A stretch of DNA of 64,000 nt from Hyphomicrobiales bacterium (lineage in GTDB: Bacteria; Pseudomonadota; Alphaproteobacteria; Rhizobiales; Rhizobiaceae). Under the pieces are notes generated by a model. It was not told the origin of the DNA. It worked only from the letters and a program-made list of their open reading frames with translations, and made no database searches. Both the position numbers and the translations under genes were made by a program. The first letter of the stretch is position 1; every line of letters starts with the position of its first letter. Below, one piece after another: positions 16,242 to 24,775 of this stretch. The stretch spans positions 310,001-374,000 of the forward strand of contig UBMI01000021.1 of NCBI GenBank assembly GCA_900466475.1, given 5' to 3'.

Positions 16242-17293
16242 CAGTCCTGCCGGCTGGCCTCTTCGTTTGCCGCAGTATAGGTCGCGTCATAGGCCTTGAC
16301 GATGCGACCGACGAGCGGATGGCGAACGACGTCGACATCCTTGAACCGCGTGATCGAGATACCCTCGACATCGTTCAACAGATGAAGGGCTTCCACGAGG
16401 CCGGATTTGACGCCGCGCGGCAGGTCGATCTGGCTCGGGTCGCCGGTGATGATCATGCGGGAGTTTTCGCCGAGACGCGTCAGGAACATCTTCATCTGCA
16501 TCGAGGTGGTATTCTGTGCCTCGTCGAGGATGATGGCGGCATTGGCAAGCGTTCGGCCACGCATGAAGGCGAGCGGCGCGATTTCGATGACGCCGGCAGT
16601 GATCGCCCGCTCGACCTTGTCACCCGGGATCATGTCGTAGAGTGCGTCATAAAGCGGGCGCAGATAGGGATCGACCTTTTCCTTCATATCGCCAGGCAGG
16701 AAGCCCAGACGTTCACCGGCTTCGACGGCCGGTCTCGAAAGGATGATCTTTTCGACCGCGCCGCGTTCCAGAAGCTGGGCGGCCTGGGCGACGGCGAGAT
16801 AGGTTTTGCCGGTACCGGCTGGGCCGACGCCGAACACCATCTCCGAGCGCTCGAGCGCCCGCATATAGGCATCCTGTGTCGGCGTGCGCGCGATGATCGT
16901 CTTTTTGCGCGTCGAAATCTGCGCCATCGTCAATTTGGCTTTTTTCTCCATCGTCGGCAGCGTGAGCTGGTCGTCGGCGGCAACCGCCATGCGAATTGCC
17001 CCTTCAACGTCTGAACGCTCCACACTGCCGCCTTTCTGGAGTTTTTCATAGAGGTAATCGAGTGTGCGTCGCGCCTGATTGGTGGCCAGCACATCGCCGG
17101 TGATCACGACGGAGTTGCCTCGCGCTCGCGCATCGATATTGAGCCGCTGTTCCAGAAGCTTCAGGTTCTGATCGAACTGTCCGAAGAGTTCGCTGGCGAA
17201 CCGGTTGTTCTCGAACGTCAGGACGAAGTGATTGGCGTCGCTCGCAATGCGTGGGTGGCGCGGTGAAGAAGAAACCAATTCCTGTCCGTTCAA
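16241..17293 (-). CDS. PhoH-like P-loop ATPase
   Basis: A 350-residue cytoplasmic ATPase of the PhoH/YbeZ family. The Walker A motif GPAGTGKTYLAVAQ is near residue 160, Walker B (AIILDEAQNTT) near 250 and the sensor region ITGDPSQIDLP near 280. An N-terminal KH-like segment (residues 20-85) precedes them. YbeZ works with YbeY in RNA metabolism, and the genes here overlap by 1 bp with phoH upstream. It follows miaB by 18 bp. Confidence 0.93.
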   Translation of the reverse strand: MNGQELVSSSPRHPRIASDANHFVLTFENNRFASELFGQFDQNLKLLEQRLNIDARARGNSVVITGDVLATNQARRTLDYLYEKLQKGGSVERSDVEGAIRMAVAADDQLTLPTMEKKAKLTMAQISTRKKTIIARTPTQDAYMRALERSEMVFGVGPAGTGKTYLAVAQAAQLLERGAVEKIILSRPAVEAGERLGFLPGDMKEKVDPYLRPLYDALYDMIPGDKVERAITAGVIEIAPLAFMRGRTLANAAIILDEAQNTTSMQMKMFLTRLGENSRMIITGDPSQIDLPRGVKSGLVEALHLLNDVEGISITRFKDVDVVRHPLVGRIVKAYDATYTAANEEASRQD

Positions 17294-17311
17294 GCGGTCG
17301 AGCTCCCTGGG

Positions 17312-18721
17312 TTAAACCTCAGCCTCTGCGCGTTCGGCAAACAGGCTGTTGGTTCCGGTTCCTGTGATTCGCACTTTAATAATGTCACCGATTTGCGATG
17401 CTTTTGCATCAACATTCACGGACTGCAGCCACGGCGATCTGCCGATAAGCTGACCAGGCATGCGGCCCGGCTTTTCCAGGAGAAGATCGATTTCCTTGCC
17501 GATGCAGGATTCGTTGAATTCCTGCGTCTGCTTGAGAAGCAGCGCCTGCAGGCGTTCCAGCCGTTCTGCCTTGATATCTTCCGGCACCTGGTCCTTCAAT
17601 TCCGCACCGGGCGTACCCGGCCGCGTCGAATATTTGAACGAGAAGGCCTGTGCATAACGAACCTCCTCAACGAGTTTTAGTGTATCCTCAAATTCCCGGT
17701 CTGTCTCCCCCGGAAAGCCGGTTATGAAGTCGCCTGAAAGCGCAATGTCAGGGCGGGCCTTGCGGATGCGCTCGATGAGCGAAAGATATTCCGCTGCCGT
17801 GTGGCGACGGTTCATGGCTTTCAGAATTCGGTCCGATCCGGCCTGAACCGGAAGGTGCAGATAGGGCATCAGCGTCCGAAGGTCGCGATGCGCCTCGATC
17901 AGCCGATCGTCCATGTCCCGCGGGTGGCTCGTTGTGTAGCGAAGCCGCGCAAGGCCGGGGATATCGGCAAGCCGATAGAGCAGGTCGCCGAGGCTCCACT
18001 CTTCGCCCTTGGGGCCGACGCCGTGCCAGGCATTGACGTTCTGGCCGAGCAGGGTGATTTCGCGCACGCCGGCTTCGACAAGCTTCATCGCCTCCTCGAC
18101 GATCTGCGACACCGGCCGCGACACTTCCGAGCCGCGCGTATAAGGCACGACGCAGAAGGTGCAGAACTTGTCGCAGCCTTCCTGAACCGTCAGGAAGGCT
18201 GTTACGCCGCGGGCGCGGATTTTCGGTGCCTCGGCGATCGGCAGATGCTCGAACTTGTCTTCGATCGCATATTCCGTATCGACGACGCGGTGGCCTTCCT
18301 TGGCGCGGCGGAGCGCTTCCGGCAGGCGATGATAGGTCTGCGGGCCAATGACGACATCGACCGCCGGCGCACGCCGAAGGATCTCTTCGCCTTCGGCCTG
18401 CGCGACGCAGCCGGCGACACCAATCATCATCTCGCGGCCGTCGGCAGCCTTGCGCTTTTTCATCTCCCGAAGGCGCCCAAGCGCGGAATAGACCTTCTCG
18501 GCCGCCTTCTCGCGGATATGGCAGGTATTGAGCAGGACGAGGTCGGCCTCTTCCATGTCCTCGGTCGGCTCATAGCCGTCGCGGGCAAGAGCATCGCTCA
18601 TGCGGGTCGAGTCGTAGACGTTCATCTGACAGCCATAGGTCTTGATGAAAACCTTGCGGCTGTTGGAGCCATCGCGAAGAGAAGTCTCCGGGGCCTGAAG
18701 AAGGGCGTTGTCCTGGGTCAT
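17312..18721 (-). CDS. miaB: tRNA methylthiotransferase MiaB
   Basis: Radical SAM enzyme that adds the 2-methylthio group to N6-isopentenyladenosine-37 in tRNA. The 469 residues contain an N-terminal UPF0004 domain (FIKTYGCQMNVYDSTRM, with cysteines for the auxiliary cluster), the radical SAM motif CDKFCTFCVVPYTRG (Cys-x3-Cys-x2-Cys) near residue 175, and a C-terminal TRAM domain. Length and motifs match MiaB rather than MtaB or RimO. Located between the plsC-type acyltransferase and phoH. Confidence 0.96.
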   Translation of the reverse strand: MTQDNALLQAPETSLRDGSNSRKVFIKTYGCQMNVYDSTRMSDALARDGYEPTEDMEEADLVLLNTCHIREKAAEKVYSALGRLREMKKRKAADGREMMIGVAGCVAQAEGEEILRRAPAVDVVIGPQTYHRLPEALRRAKEGHRVVDTEYAIEDKFEHLPIAEAPKIRARGVTAFLTVQEGCDKFCTFCVVPYTRGSEVSRPVSQIVEEAMKLVEAGVREITLLGQNVNAWHGVGPKGEEWSLGDLLYRLADIPGLARLRYTTSHPRDMDDRLIEAHRDLRTLMPYLHLPVQAGSDRILKAMNRRHTAAEYLSLIERIRKARPDIALSGDFITGFPGETDREFEDTLKLVEEVRYAQAFSFKYSTRPGTPGAELKDQVPEDIKAERLERLQALLLKQTQEFNESCIGKEIDLLLEKPGRMPGQLIGRSPWLQSVNVDAKASQIGDIIKVRITGTGTNSLFAERAEAEV

Positions 18722-18768
18722 GGCGGCTATTTAGTGGTTTTTACCGCGCGAGAAAAGGGACTCTCGGT

Positions 18769-19566
18769 TCAGTCGATATTACGGCCGCGCAAGCTGCTGT
18801 TCAGCAGGTTGCGGATGCGGGCGGAGATCGTGGTGCTGACTGTCTTGCGATTGGTCTTCTCGCCATATTCGACCGCCTCGCCAAACGAGACTTCGACATC
18901 GATCGCACCGCATTTCAGGATGTCGCTCAGATGCGGCAGAAGCTCTATATCGCCGGGCCAGGCCGCAAGTGGACGATGGTAGCGGCCCATAGCGATGCCA
19001 TGCACTTGAGTATAGGCAATCGCCACCGGCTGGACCATCACCGCGCCGGTCGGGGAATGGGGCACGGCCATGGCGGCTGCACCGAAGAGCGACGACTTGA
19101 CCTCCAGCAGGCGGTTACCGTCCGACGTCGTTCCCTCGGGAAACAGCACGACGATTTCACCGTCGGCCATGCGGCCTGCGATCTCGCTCGCCTGATCGCC
19201 CGTGCGGCGTTTTTCTTCCCGCACCACGAAGACACTCTTCTGCAGCTTGGCGAGCATCCCGAAGATCGGCCAGTCGCGAACCTCGATCTTGGCGATGAAG
19301 GCAACGTCGGCTACCGCCGACATGACCATGATATCCATCCACGAGGAATGGTTGGAGCAGAGCATCAGCGGCCGGCGGCCCTCGAGTTCGCCGCGCACGC
19401 GGATGCGGATGCCGAGACAATAGCAGACGATACGGTGCCAGCGGCGGGGCAGGGTACGCCGGAGTTTCCAGTCGAAATGCAGCGCCAGGATCTGCAGCGG
19501 CATGAGAAGGATGCTGACGACAATGATGGTGGTAAGCGCGAAGAAAATGCGCAGCCGGACGATCAA
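18769..19566 (-). CDS. olsA: 1-acyl-glycerol-3-phosphate acyltransferase-like protein, probably OlsA
   Basis: A 265-residue membrane-bound acyltransferase of the PlsC family. An N-terminal transmembrane segment (residues 5-30, FFALTTIIVVSILLMPLQIL) is followed by the catalytic NHSSWMDI (H-x4-D) near residue 92 and the FPEGTTSDG motif near 160. In S. meliloti the lyso-ornithine-lipid acyltransferase gene olsA, as I recall, occupies the same place beside miaB, so this is more likely OlsA than a glycerolipid PlsC. OlsA converts lyso-ornithine lipid made by OlsB (also in this window) into ornithine lipid. A genuine PlsC function is the alternative. Confidence 0.7.
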   Translation of the reverse strand: MIVRLRIFFALTTIIVVSILLMPLQILALHFDWKLRRTLPRRWHRIVCYCLGIRIRVRGELEGRRPLMLCSNHSSWMDIMVMSAVADVAFIAKIEVRDWPIFGMLAKLQKSVFVVREEKRRTGDQASEIAGRMADGEIVVLFPEGTTSDGNRLLEVKSSLFGAAAMAVPHSPTGAVMVQPVAIAYTQVHGIAMGRYHRPLAAWPGDIELLPHLSDILKCGAIDVEVSFGEAVEYGEKTNRKTVSTTISARIRNLLNSSLRGRNID

Positions 19567-19593
19567 ATGTGGCGCTCCCGGACTGCCATGATG

Positions 19594-20022
19594 TCAGAGT
19601 TCGTCTTTCTTCAGCGGGATGCCGTAGAGTTCCAGCCGGTGATCGACGAGCTTGAAGCCATGCTCGCGCGCGATCCGCTCCTGCAGCGCCTCGATTTCCG
19701 GCGAGCGGAACTCGATGACGACGCCGCTCTTCAGGTCGATCAGATGGTCATGATGTTCCTCGGGCACCGTCTCGTAGCGCGAGCGGCCGTCGCGGAAATC
19801 GTGCCGGGCGATGATTCCCGCATCCTCAAAAAGCTTGACCGTACGATAGACCGTCGAAATCGAAATCTTGGCGTCGACCTTCACGGAGCGGCGGTAGAGC
19901 TCCTCGACATCCGGATGATCTTCTGAGTCCTCGAGGATGCGCGCGATTACCCGGCGCTGCTCGGTCATGCGCATGCCGCGTTCAGCGCAAAGCTCCTCAA
20001 GGGTTTTGGCTACCTCAGTCAT
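19594..20022 (-). CDS. fur: Fur-family regulator (rhizobial Mur type)
   Basis: A 142-residue metalloregulator with an N-terminal winged helix (residues 12-85, SISTVYRTVKLFEDAGIIAR) and a C-terminal dimerisation and metal domain with the HHDH motif (PEEHHDHLIDLKSG). In rhizobia the closest relatives respond to manganese and repress the sitABCD uptake genes, so they are called Mur; iron control is done by RirA and Irr instead. The designation is from family knowledge. It lies between rimI and the acyltransferase, 27 bp from the latter. Confidence 0.9.
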   Translation of the reverse strand: MTEVAKTLEELCAERGMRMTEQRRVIARILEDSEDHPDVEELYRRSVKVDAKISISTVYRTVKLFEDAGIIARHDFRDGRSRYETVPEEHHDHLIDLKSGVVIEFRSPEIEALQERIAREHGFKLVDHRLELYGIPLKKDEL

Positions 20023-20056
20023 GGCTGCCTTCTCGCTATTCCTGCCGAGAAGGGAA

Positions 20057-20557
20057 CTACCGAAGAACGCGCTTCATGACAAGCGCCGTGGAGGTAGCCC
20101 CGTTGGCATCCTTATAATAGCCCTTGCGCTCACCGGCCTGCTCGAAGCCAAGCTTGCGGTAAAGGCCGAGGGCGGCGGTATTGCCGTTGTCGACTTCCAG
20201 GAACATGCTTTCGCCGCCACGGAGCCGTGCTTCGCGTATGGCGGCCTGCATCAGCCGCCACCCGAGGCCGGAACGCGCGACCTTTGCCTGTACGGCAACC
20301 GTCAGGATTTCCGCCTCGCCCGCCACCTGGCGCGCAAGGATGAAGCCCGGCAGGGTCTTTTTCAGGATCGCATTGGTCTGGCGGGCGACGAAGCCGAACA
20401 CAGTGTTCTGTGACAAGAGGCTGTGGAATTCGCCGTCACCCCAGGGGCGGGCAAAGCGCTCGCCGTGCAGGACGGAAACGTCGAGGCAATCCTCCGGCTG
20501 CATGGTGACGATTTCGAATTCCGGTTTCAGCGTCAGATAGGCTTCCAGCATCGTCAT
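20057..20557 (-). CDS. rimI: Ribosomal-protein-alanine N-acetyltransferase RimI
   Basis: A 166-residue GNAT acetyltransferase that acetylates the N-terminal alanine of ribosomal protein S18. The acetyl-CoA loop appears as VARSGLGWRLMQAAI (R-x2-G-x-G/A form) near residue 95, and the C-terminal NTAALGLYRKLGFEQAGERK is characteristic. Its start overlaps the tsaB stop by 4 bp; the tsaB-rimI pair is found across bacteria. Confidence 0.9.
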   Translation of the reverse strand: MTMLEAYLTLKPEFEIVTMQPEDCLDVSVLHGERFARPWGDGEFHSLLSQNTVFGFVARQTNAILKKTLPGFILARQVAGEAEILTVAVQAKVARSGLGWRLMQAAIREARLRGGESMFLEVDNGNTAALGLYRKLGFEQAGERKGYYKDANGATSTALVMKRVLR

Positions 20558-21213
20558 ACTCTTGCAATCGCGTATCCGGCCTGCGGTTTGGCATCGGGTC
20601 CGCGCAGATAAAGTGGCTTCGGCTTTCCGGTATTCGGGTTCGCGGCAGCACCGAGACGCGCCACGATGGAGATCGGGAAGGAGTTGGCGTATTCGCCCGT
20701 TGCATCCGGTTTCAGGATCGGGGTCGCCGAACCGGTGATCTCGCCGTCGAAACCGGCGGCAAAGGCCTGGGCTTCGGCGATGCTGACCGCGCGTGCCTCG
20801 TCGAGCGCGACGCCGTCGGCCGCAAAAGACTGGAGATAGATTTCTTCCCTCTTGGCATCCATCGCAGCGAGCACTGCGCGGCTAGGCGTCTTTTCGCGCT
20901 GGGCGGCTGCCATGACTTCGAGCGTGGTTATGCCGACGGCCGGAATATCGAGGGAAAGCGCAAAGCCGCGGGCGGCTGCAACGCCGACACGGATGCCGGT
21001 AAAGGAGCCGGGACCGATGGTGACGGCAAGGCGGTCGACATCCGAGAGTGTGACGCCCGCCTGATCCAGCGCGCGGTCGACGATACCCATCAGATGTTCA
21101 GCATGCCCCTTGCCGATCATGTCCGATGCCTCCCCCAGCATCGTATTCCTGCCGCTGTCATAAATAGCGGCAGCGCAATCCACACCTGCCGTGTCGAGCG
21201 CCAGAACGATCAT
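20554..21213 (-). CDS. tsaB: tRNA threonylcarbamoyladenosine biosynthesis protein TsaB
   Basis: Partner of TsaD and TsaE in making t6A37 of tRNA. The 219-residue protein of the ASKHA fold starts with LALDTAGVDCAAAIYDSG, followed by the GPGSFTGIRVGVAAARGFAL loop near residue 70, both conserved in TsaB. Length is normal. It is the first gene of the long minus-strand run reaching to trmB; 88 bp separate it from the upstream NifU-like gene. Confidence 0.94.
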   Translation of the reverse strand: MIVLALDTAGVDCAAAIYDSGRNTMLGEASDMIGKGHAEHLMGIVDRALDQAGVTLSDVDRLAVTIGPGSFTGIRVGVAAARGFALSLDIPAVGITTLEVMAAAQREKTPSRAVLAAMDAKREEIYLQSFAADGVALDEARAVSIAEAQAFAAGFDGEITGSATPILKPDATGEYANSFPISIVARLGAAANPNTGKPKPLYLRGPDAKPQAGYAIARV

Positions 21214-21301
21214 GCCATCAATATCCGAATAAACTATTGTCGCCTATCCATAAATCCGTCGGGCCGAACCTCGGATGAACGGCCCGGCGTATCCGGCTTT
21301 T

Positions 21302-21868
21302 TTAAGCGGCAATCACTTCCTGCACTTCCGGAACGAAATGGCGCAACAGGTTCTGGACGCCGTGCTTCAGCGTTGCCGTCGAAGACGGGCAACCGGAGCA
21401 AGAACCCTTCATGTTCAGGTAAACCTTGCCGTCCTTGAACCCACGGAAGGTGATGTCGCCGCCATCCTGGGCAACGGCCGGACGCACGCGGGTCTCCAGC
21501 AGCTCCTTGATGGTCAGCACGATCGATTCGTCGCCTTCATCGAAGAATTCATCGCCGGCGTCGACATCTTCCGACAGGATCGAGGCGTCACCCATGACCG
21601 GCTTGCCGGACATGAAATGCTCCATGATCGAGCCGAGAATGGCTGGCTTCAAATGCTGCCATTCGGCATTGTCTTTGGAAACGGAAATGAAGTCGTAGCC
21701 GAAATAGACGCCGGTCACGCCCGGAATCTCGAAGAGGCGGGCAGCGAGCGGCGAAGCCTGGGCTTCATCGGCATTGCGGAATTCGGCCGTACCGGTTTCC
21801 ATCACGACCTTGCCGGGAAGGAACTTCTGCGTGGCGGGGTTCGGCGTGGCTTCGGTCTGAATGAACAT
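21302..21868 (-). CDS. NifU-family Fe-S scaffold (Nfu type)
   Basis: Iron-sulfur cluster carrier with an N-terminal Nfu domain (residues 1-90, MFIQTEATPNPATQKFLPGK) and a C-terminal NifU domain holding the CSGCPSS motif (C-x2-C) near residue 150. It delivers 4Fe-4S clusters to target enzymes such as MiaB, HemW or other radical SAM proteins. The ATG at 21868 is preferred to that at 21880 because of the GGAGAG site before it and the family N-terminus; this gives 188 residues. No other Fe-S assembly genes are nearby. Confidence 0.93.
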   Translation of the reverse strand: MFIQTEATPNPATQKFLPGKVVMETGTAEFRNADEAQASPLAARLFEIPGVTGVYFGYDFISVSKDNAEWQHLKPAILGSIMEHFMSGKPVMGDASILSEDVDAGDEFFDEGDESIVLTIKELLETRVRPAVAQDGGDITFRGFKDGKVYLNMKGSCSGCPSSTATLKHGVQNLLRHFVPEVQEVIAA

Positions 21869-21975
21869 CTCGCTCTCCATGCGGCGGGCTTCAGCCTCTA
21901 CCGTCTTTAGAATTCTTCAAAAGAAAATAAGCCTATTGTCCGGCTGATTCAAGAGACTGATACTCAAGAAATGCC

Positions 21976-22467
21976 TTAGCAGAGGGCGTCTATTTCCTCG
22001 TTGGTCAGCGTGTCGGGAAGCACGGTAACTGGAATCGGAAAGGCTGCTCCGCGTCCTGCAACAGAAGAAACCAGCGGCCCCGGTCCTTCCTTGGCCGAGC
22101 TTGCCGCAAGCACGAGGATGGCAACGTCCCGGTCTTCCTCGATCACGGCGTTGATCTGCTCGGCCGAATTGCCTTCACGGATGACGATCTCAGGCTCGAT
22201 GCCTATCGTCTCGCGCACGATCTGCGCAGCCTTGGCAACTGTGGCTTCCGCCTCCTCGCGAGCTTCCGCCCGCATGATCTCCTCGACCCCAAGCCATTGC
22301 TGGAAATCGCCTTCCGGGATCACATAAAGAAGAATGAGACCGCCATTGGAATTCTTGGCGCGCCGCCCGGCATAATGGACGGCGCGTTGGCATTCGGGTG
22401 TCCCGTCTATCACCGCCATAAACTTGCGGCGATGACCTTCGAGCCGTGAGAGTCGCTTTGATACCAT
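21976..22467 (-). CDS. Universal stress protein, UspA family
   Basis: A single UspA domain of 163 residues. The N-terminal strand KFMAVIDGTPECQRAVHYAG and the C-terminal stretch LVLAASSAKEGPGPLVSSVA, which holds a version of the ATP-binding G-rich loop, define the fold. Family members bind ATP or AMP and help survival under stress; no specific task can be given. Monocistronic position between trpS and the NifU-like gene, same strand as both. Confidence 0.88.
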   Translation of the reverse strand: MVSKRLSRLEGHRRKFMAVIDGTPECQRAVHYAGRRAKNSNGGLILLYVIPEGDFQQWLGVEEIMRAEAREEAEATVAKAAQIVRETIGIEPEIVIREGNSAEQINAVIEEDRDVAILVLAASSAKEGPGPLVSSVAGRGAAFPIPVTVLPDTLTNEEIDALC

Positions 22468-22503
22468 GGCGCGAACTCTGACACCTGTGACCGAAAATTT
22501 GCA

Positions 22504-22526
22504 AGCCCCCGTTTTGCACGGGGGCT
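22504..22526 (-). terminator. Hairpin terminator after trpS
   Basis: AGCCCCCGT (22504-22512) and ACGGGGGCT (22518-22526) form a 9-bp GC-rich stem with a 5-base loop. On the minus strand it follows the trpS stop by 15 bp and is trailed by TGCAAATTTTCG. The T tract is imperfect. Confidence 0.6.
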
Positions 22527-22541
22527 CTGCATGGCGATCGA

Positions 22542-23606
22542 CTAGTAGAGGAAGCCGATGATATCCCGAAGTTCGCGCATCGTCACGTCGGCGCGCGCCC
22601 TTGCGCGCTCGTTGCCGTCGCGCAGGATCGCATCGATGTGGCTCGTATCGTTCATCAGGCGGCGCATTTCGCCAGTTATCGGCGACAGGACCTGAACGGC
22701 GAGATCGATCAGCGCTGGCTTGAAGACGGAAAACTGCTGGCCGCCAAATTCGGCGAGCACCTGTTCTCTCGTCTTGTCGGCGAGTGCGGCATAGATCGAG
22801 ACGAGGTTTTCAGCTTCGGGCCGATTTTCGAGACCTGCGATTTCGCTCGGCAATCCATCCGGATCGGTTTTGGCCTTGCGGATCTTCTTGGAGATCGCAT
22901 CCTCGTCGTCCATCAGGTTGATGCGCGAAAGATCCGACGGATCGGACTTCGACATCTTCTTCGTGCCGTCCCGCAGCGACATGACGCGCGGTGCCGGTCC
23001 GCCGATCAGCGGTTCGACCATCGGGAAATAGGCATGCACCGGCTCGTCGCCGACGGCGATGTCGATCCCGTAGTTCGTCTTGCGGATATGCGAGGCGTAA
23101 TCGAGGTTGAACTTCATCGCGATGTCGCGCGTCAGCTCGAGGTGCTGCTTCTGGTCCTCGCCGACAGGCACATGCGTGGCGCGGTAGACGAGAATGTCGG
23201 CAGCCATCAGGCTCGGATAGGCGTAGAGACCGAGCGAGGCTTGCTCACGGTCCTTGCCGGCCTTGTCCTTGAACTGCGTCATGCGGTTCATCCAGCCGAT
23301 GCGGGCGACGCAATTGAAGATCCAGGCGAGCTCGGCGTGCTGCGGTACGGCGGACTGGTTGAAGACGATATGCTTTTCAGCGTCGATGCCGGAAGCGATG
23401 AAGGCGGCTGCGATGGAGCGCGTCTGCGACAGCATGTCCTCGTGGACGAGCTGCGCGGTCAGTGCATGCAGGTCGACGACGCAATAGATGCAATCGTTGC
23501 CGTCCTGAAGCTGCACGAAGCGGCGGATCGCGCCGAGATAATTGCCGAGATGCAGGTTGCCCGTCGGCTGAACGCCGGAGAATACGAGCTTCTTGAATTC
23601 ACCCAT
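22542..23606 (-). CDS. trpS: Tryptophanyl-tRNA synthetase
   Basis: Class I aminoacyl-tRNA synthetase charging tRNA-Trp. The 354-residue protein from the ATG at 23606 (MGEFKKLVFSGVQPTG) has the HIGH-type motif GNLHLGNYLGAI at residue 16 and KMSKSDPSD in the second half. The frame runs 14 codons further upstream, but the chosen start fits the family. In other rhizobia trpS follows murJ; here a VOC gene and an M15 peptidase lie between. Confidence 0.97.
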   Translation of the reverse strand: MGEFKKLVFSGVQPTGNLHLGNYLGAIRRFVQLQDGNDCIYCVVDLHALTAQLVHEDMLSQTRSIAAAFIASGIDAEKHIVFNQSAVPQHAELAWIFNCVARIGWMNRMTQFKDKAGKDREQASLGLYAYPSLMAADILVYRATHVPVGEDQKQHLELTRDIAMKFNLDYASHIRKTNYGIDIAVGDEPVHAYFPMVEPLIGGPAPRVMSLRDGTKKMSKSDPSDLSRINLMDDEDAISKKIRKAKTDPDGLPSEIAGLENRPEAENLVSIYAALADKTREQVLAEFGGQQFSVFKPALIDLAVQVLSPITGEMRRLMNDTSHIDAILRDGNERARARADVTMRELRDIIGFLY

Positions 23607-23697
23607 GATGTCGTCCTCGATTAGGCTGGTGGAGGGCCCCAGGGCCAAAGGCCCATGTTGCTAACGCGGGCGCTTATGCACGGGCTCCCGGTCGCAA

Positions 23698-24102
23698 TCA
23701 AGAGGCCTCGGGCGCGGCATGTTGAATGAGATCGAAGGTGTTGCCGTAAGGATCCGAAAAGACGGCCACAGTGCCGTAAACCTCATGGCGCGGCTCCTCC
23801 AGAAAGCGCACGCCGGCGGCACGCATCGCCGCATGATCTCGTGCGAAATCGTCGGTCCTGAGGAAAAAGCCGACGCGCCCGCCGGTCTGGTTGCCGATGG
23901 CGGCTCGTTGGCTTTCGGTGGCCGCTTGCGCGAGCAGAAAGGCCGCCCCATCTCCGCCTTTTGGCTTCACGACCACCCAGCGCTTGCCTTCCGGCTGCAC
24001 TTCGTCTTGCAGGCATTCAAAGCCAAGCGCCTCACAATAGAAGGCTTTGGCGCGATCATAGTCATCGATGACGAGGGTGACGAGGAACAGGGATTGGGCC
24101 AT
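23698..24102 (-). CDS. VOC-superfamily protein
   Basis: A 134-residue glyoxalase/dioxygenase-like domain protein. The N-terminal LVTLVIDDYDRAKAFYCEAL and C-terminal VFSDPYGNTFDLIQ are the two metal-site strands of the VOC fold. The PhnB/glyoxalase-like type cannot be resolved, and no reaction is assigned. It is on the minus strand, 91 bp upstream of trpS, and divergent from the M15 peptidase gene. Confidence 0.83.
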   Translation of the reverse strand: MAQSLFLVTLVIDDYDRAKAFYCEALGFECLQDEVQPEGKRWVVVKPKGGDGAAFLLAQAATESQRAAIGNQTGGRVGFFLRTDDFARDHAAMRAAGVRFLEEPRHEVYGTVAVFSDPYGNTFDLIQHAAPEAS

Positions 24103-24290
24103 AGGATCTCCGATTTTTGGGAATTTGTTCTCTTTTGGTGCTGCTAAACGTCCTGTTTTACGTCAAATTGATCAGAAGACTTAGCTAAAATTGAGTATAA
24201 AATTTCACAGAAAAGCTTTTTTTGAACTGAAAATCCCTCGACTGGCGTGACGGCCGCATTGAGCCGTCTGTGTAACCGATCGGAGGGACT

Positions 24291-24719
24291 ATGCAAAACG
24301 CCAGTTTGCTCGCTGTGGCAGGCCTCTTTGCCCTACAATCAGCAACCACCGCCGTCGGTCAAGATGGCCGACGGCAGACCAACAATCTTCCAAAACACGA
24401 ACTGCGCGTTGCCTATACGGTTCAGACCGTCAGCGTTCGTGCCAGCTGTTTCCCTGAGCGATTGCGAGCGGTCTTGTCGTATATCGCGGCAAAGACCGGG
24501 CGACGGCCGATGATAACCTCGGGCTTTCGCCCGCACCCCCGTCGCCATGGGTCCATGCATGGAAAATGCCTGGCGGCGGATATCCGGATCCCCGGTGTGC
24601 CGGAACGCACGATCATCGCCGCTGCGAAAAGCGCTCCCGGCATCGGTGGGATCGGCACCTATTGCAATGGCATCGTCCATGTCGATGTCGGCCCACAGCG
24701 ACGATGGGTGGATTGCTGA
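24291..24719 (+). CDS. Exported M15-family (YcbK/DUF882-like) peptidase
   Basis: A 142-residue protein with an N-terminal signal peptide (hydrophobic residues 5-20) and the zinc site of M15A peptidases: His90-x6-Asp97 in SMHGKCLAADIRI and His130 in GIVHVDVG, with the conserved TSGFR before them. Relatives are D-Ala-D-Ala carboxypeptidases or peptidoglycan hydrolases, so a periplasmic role on the cell wall is likely. Start has a GGAGGG ribosome-binding site. It stands alone on the plus strand between minus-strand trpS/VOC and murJ, and looks like a later insertion. The upstream region is A+T-rich with a hairpin at 24250-24268 (ACGGC/GCCGT). Confidence 0.82.
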   Translation: MQNASLLAVAGLFALQSATTAVGQDGRRQTNNLPKHELRVAYTVQTVSVRASCFPERLRAVLSYIAAKTGRRPMITSGFRPHPRRHGSMHGKCLAADIRIPGVPERTIIAAAKSAPGIGGIGTYCNGIVHVDVGPQRRWVDC

Positions 24720-24775
24720 GGCAATTCCAGCGAAGACGCGCGGCGGCTTGCGTCAGTAATTGCGTAAAGAGAGCC

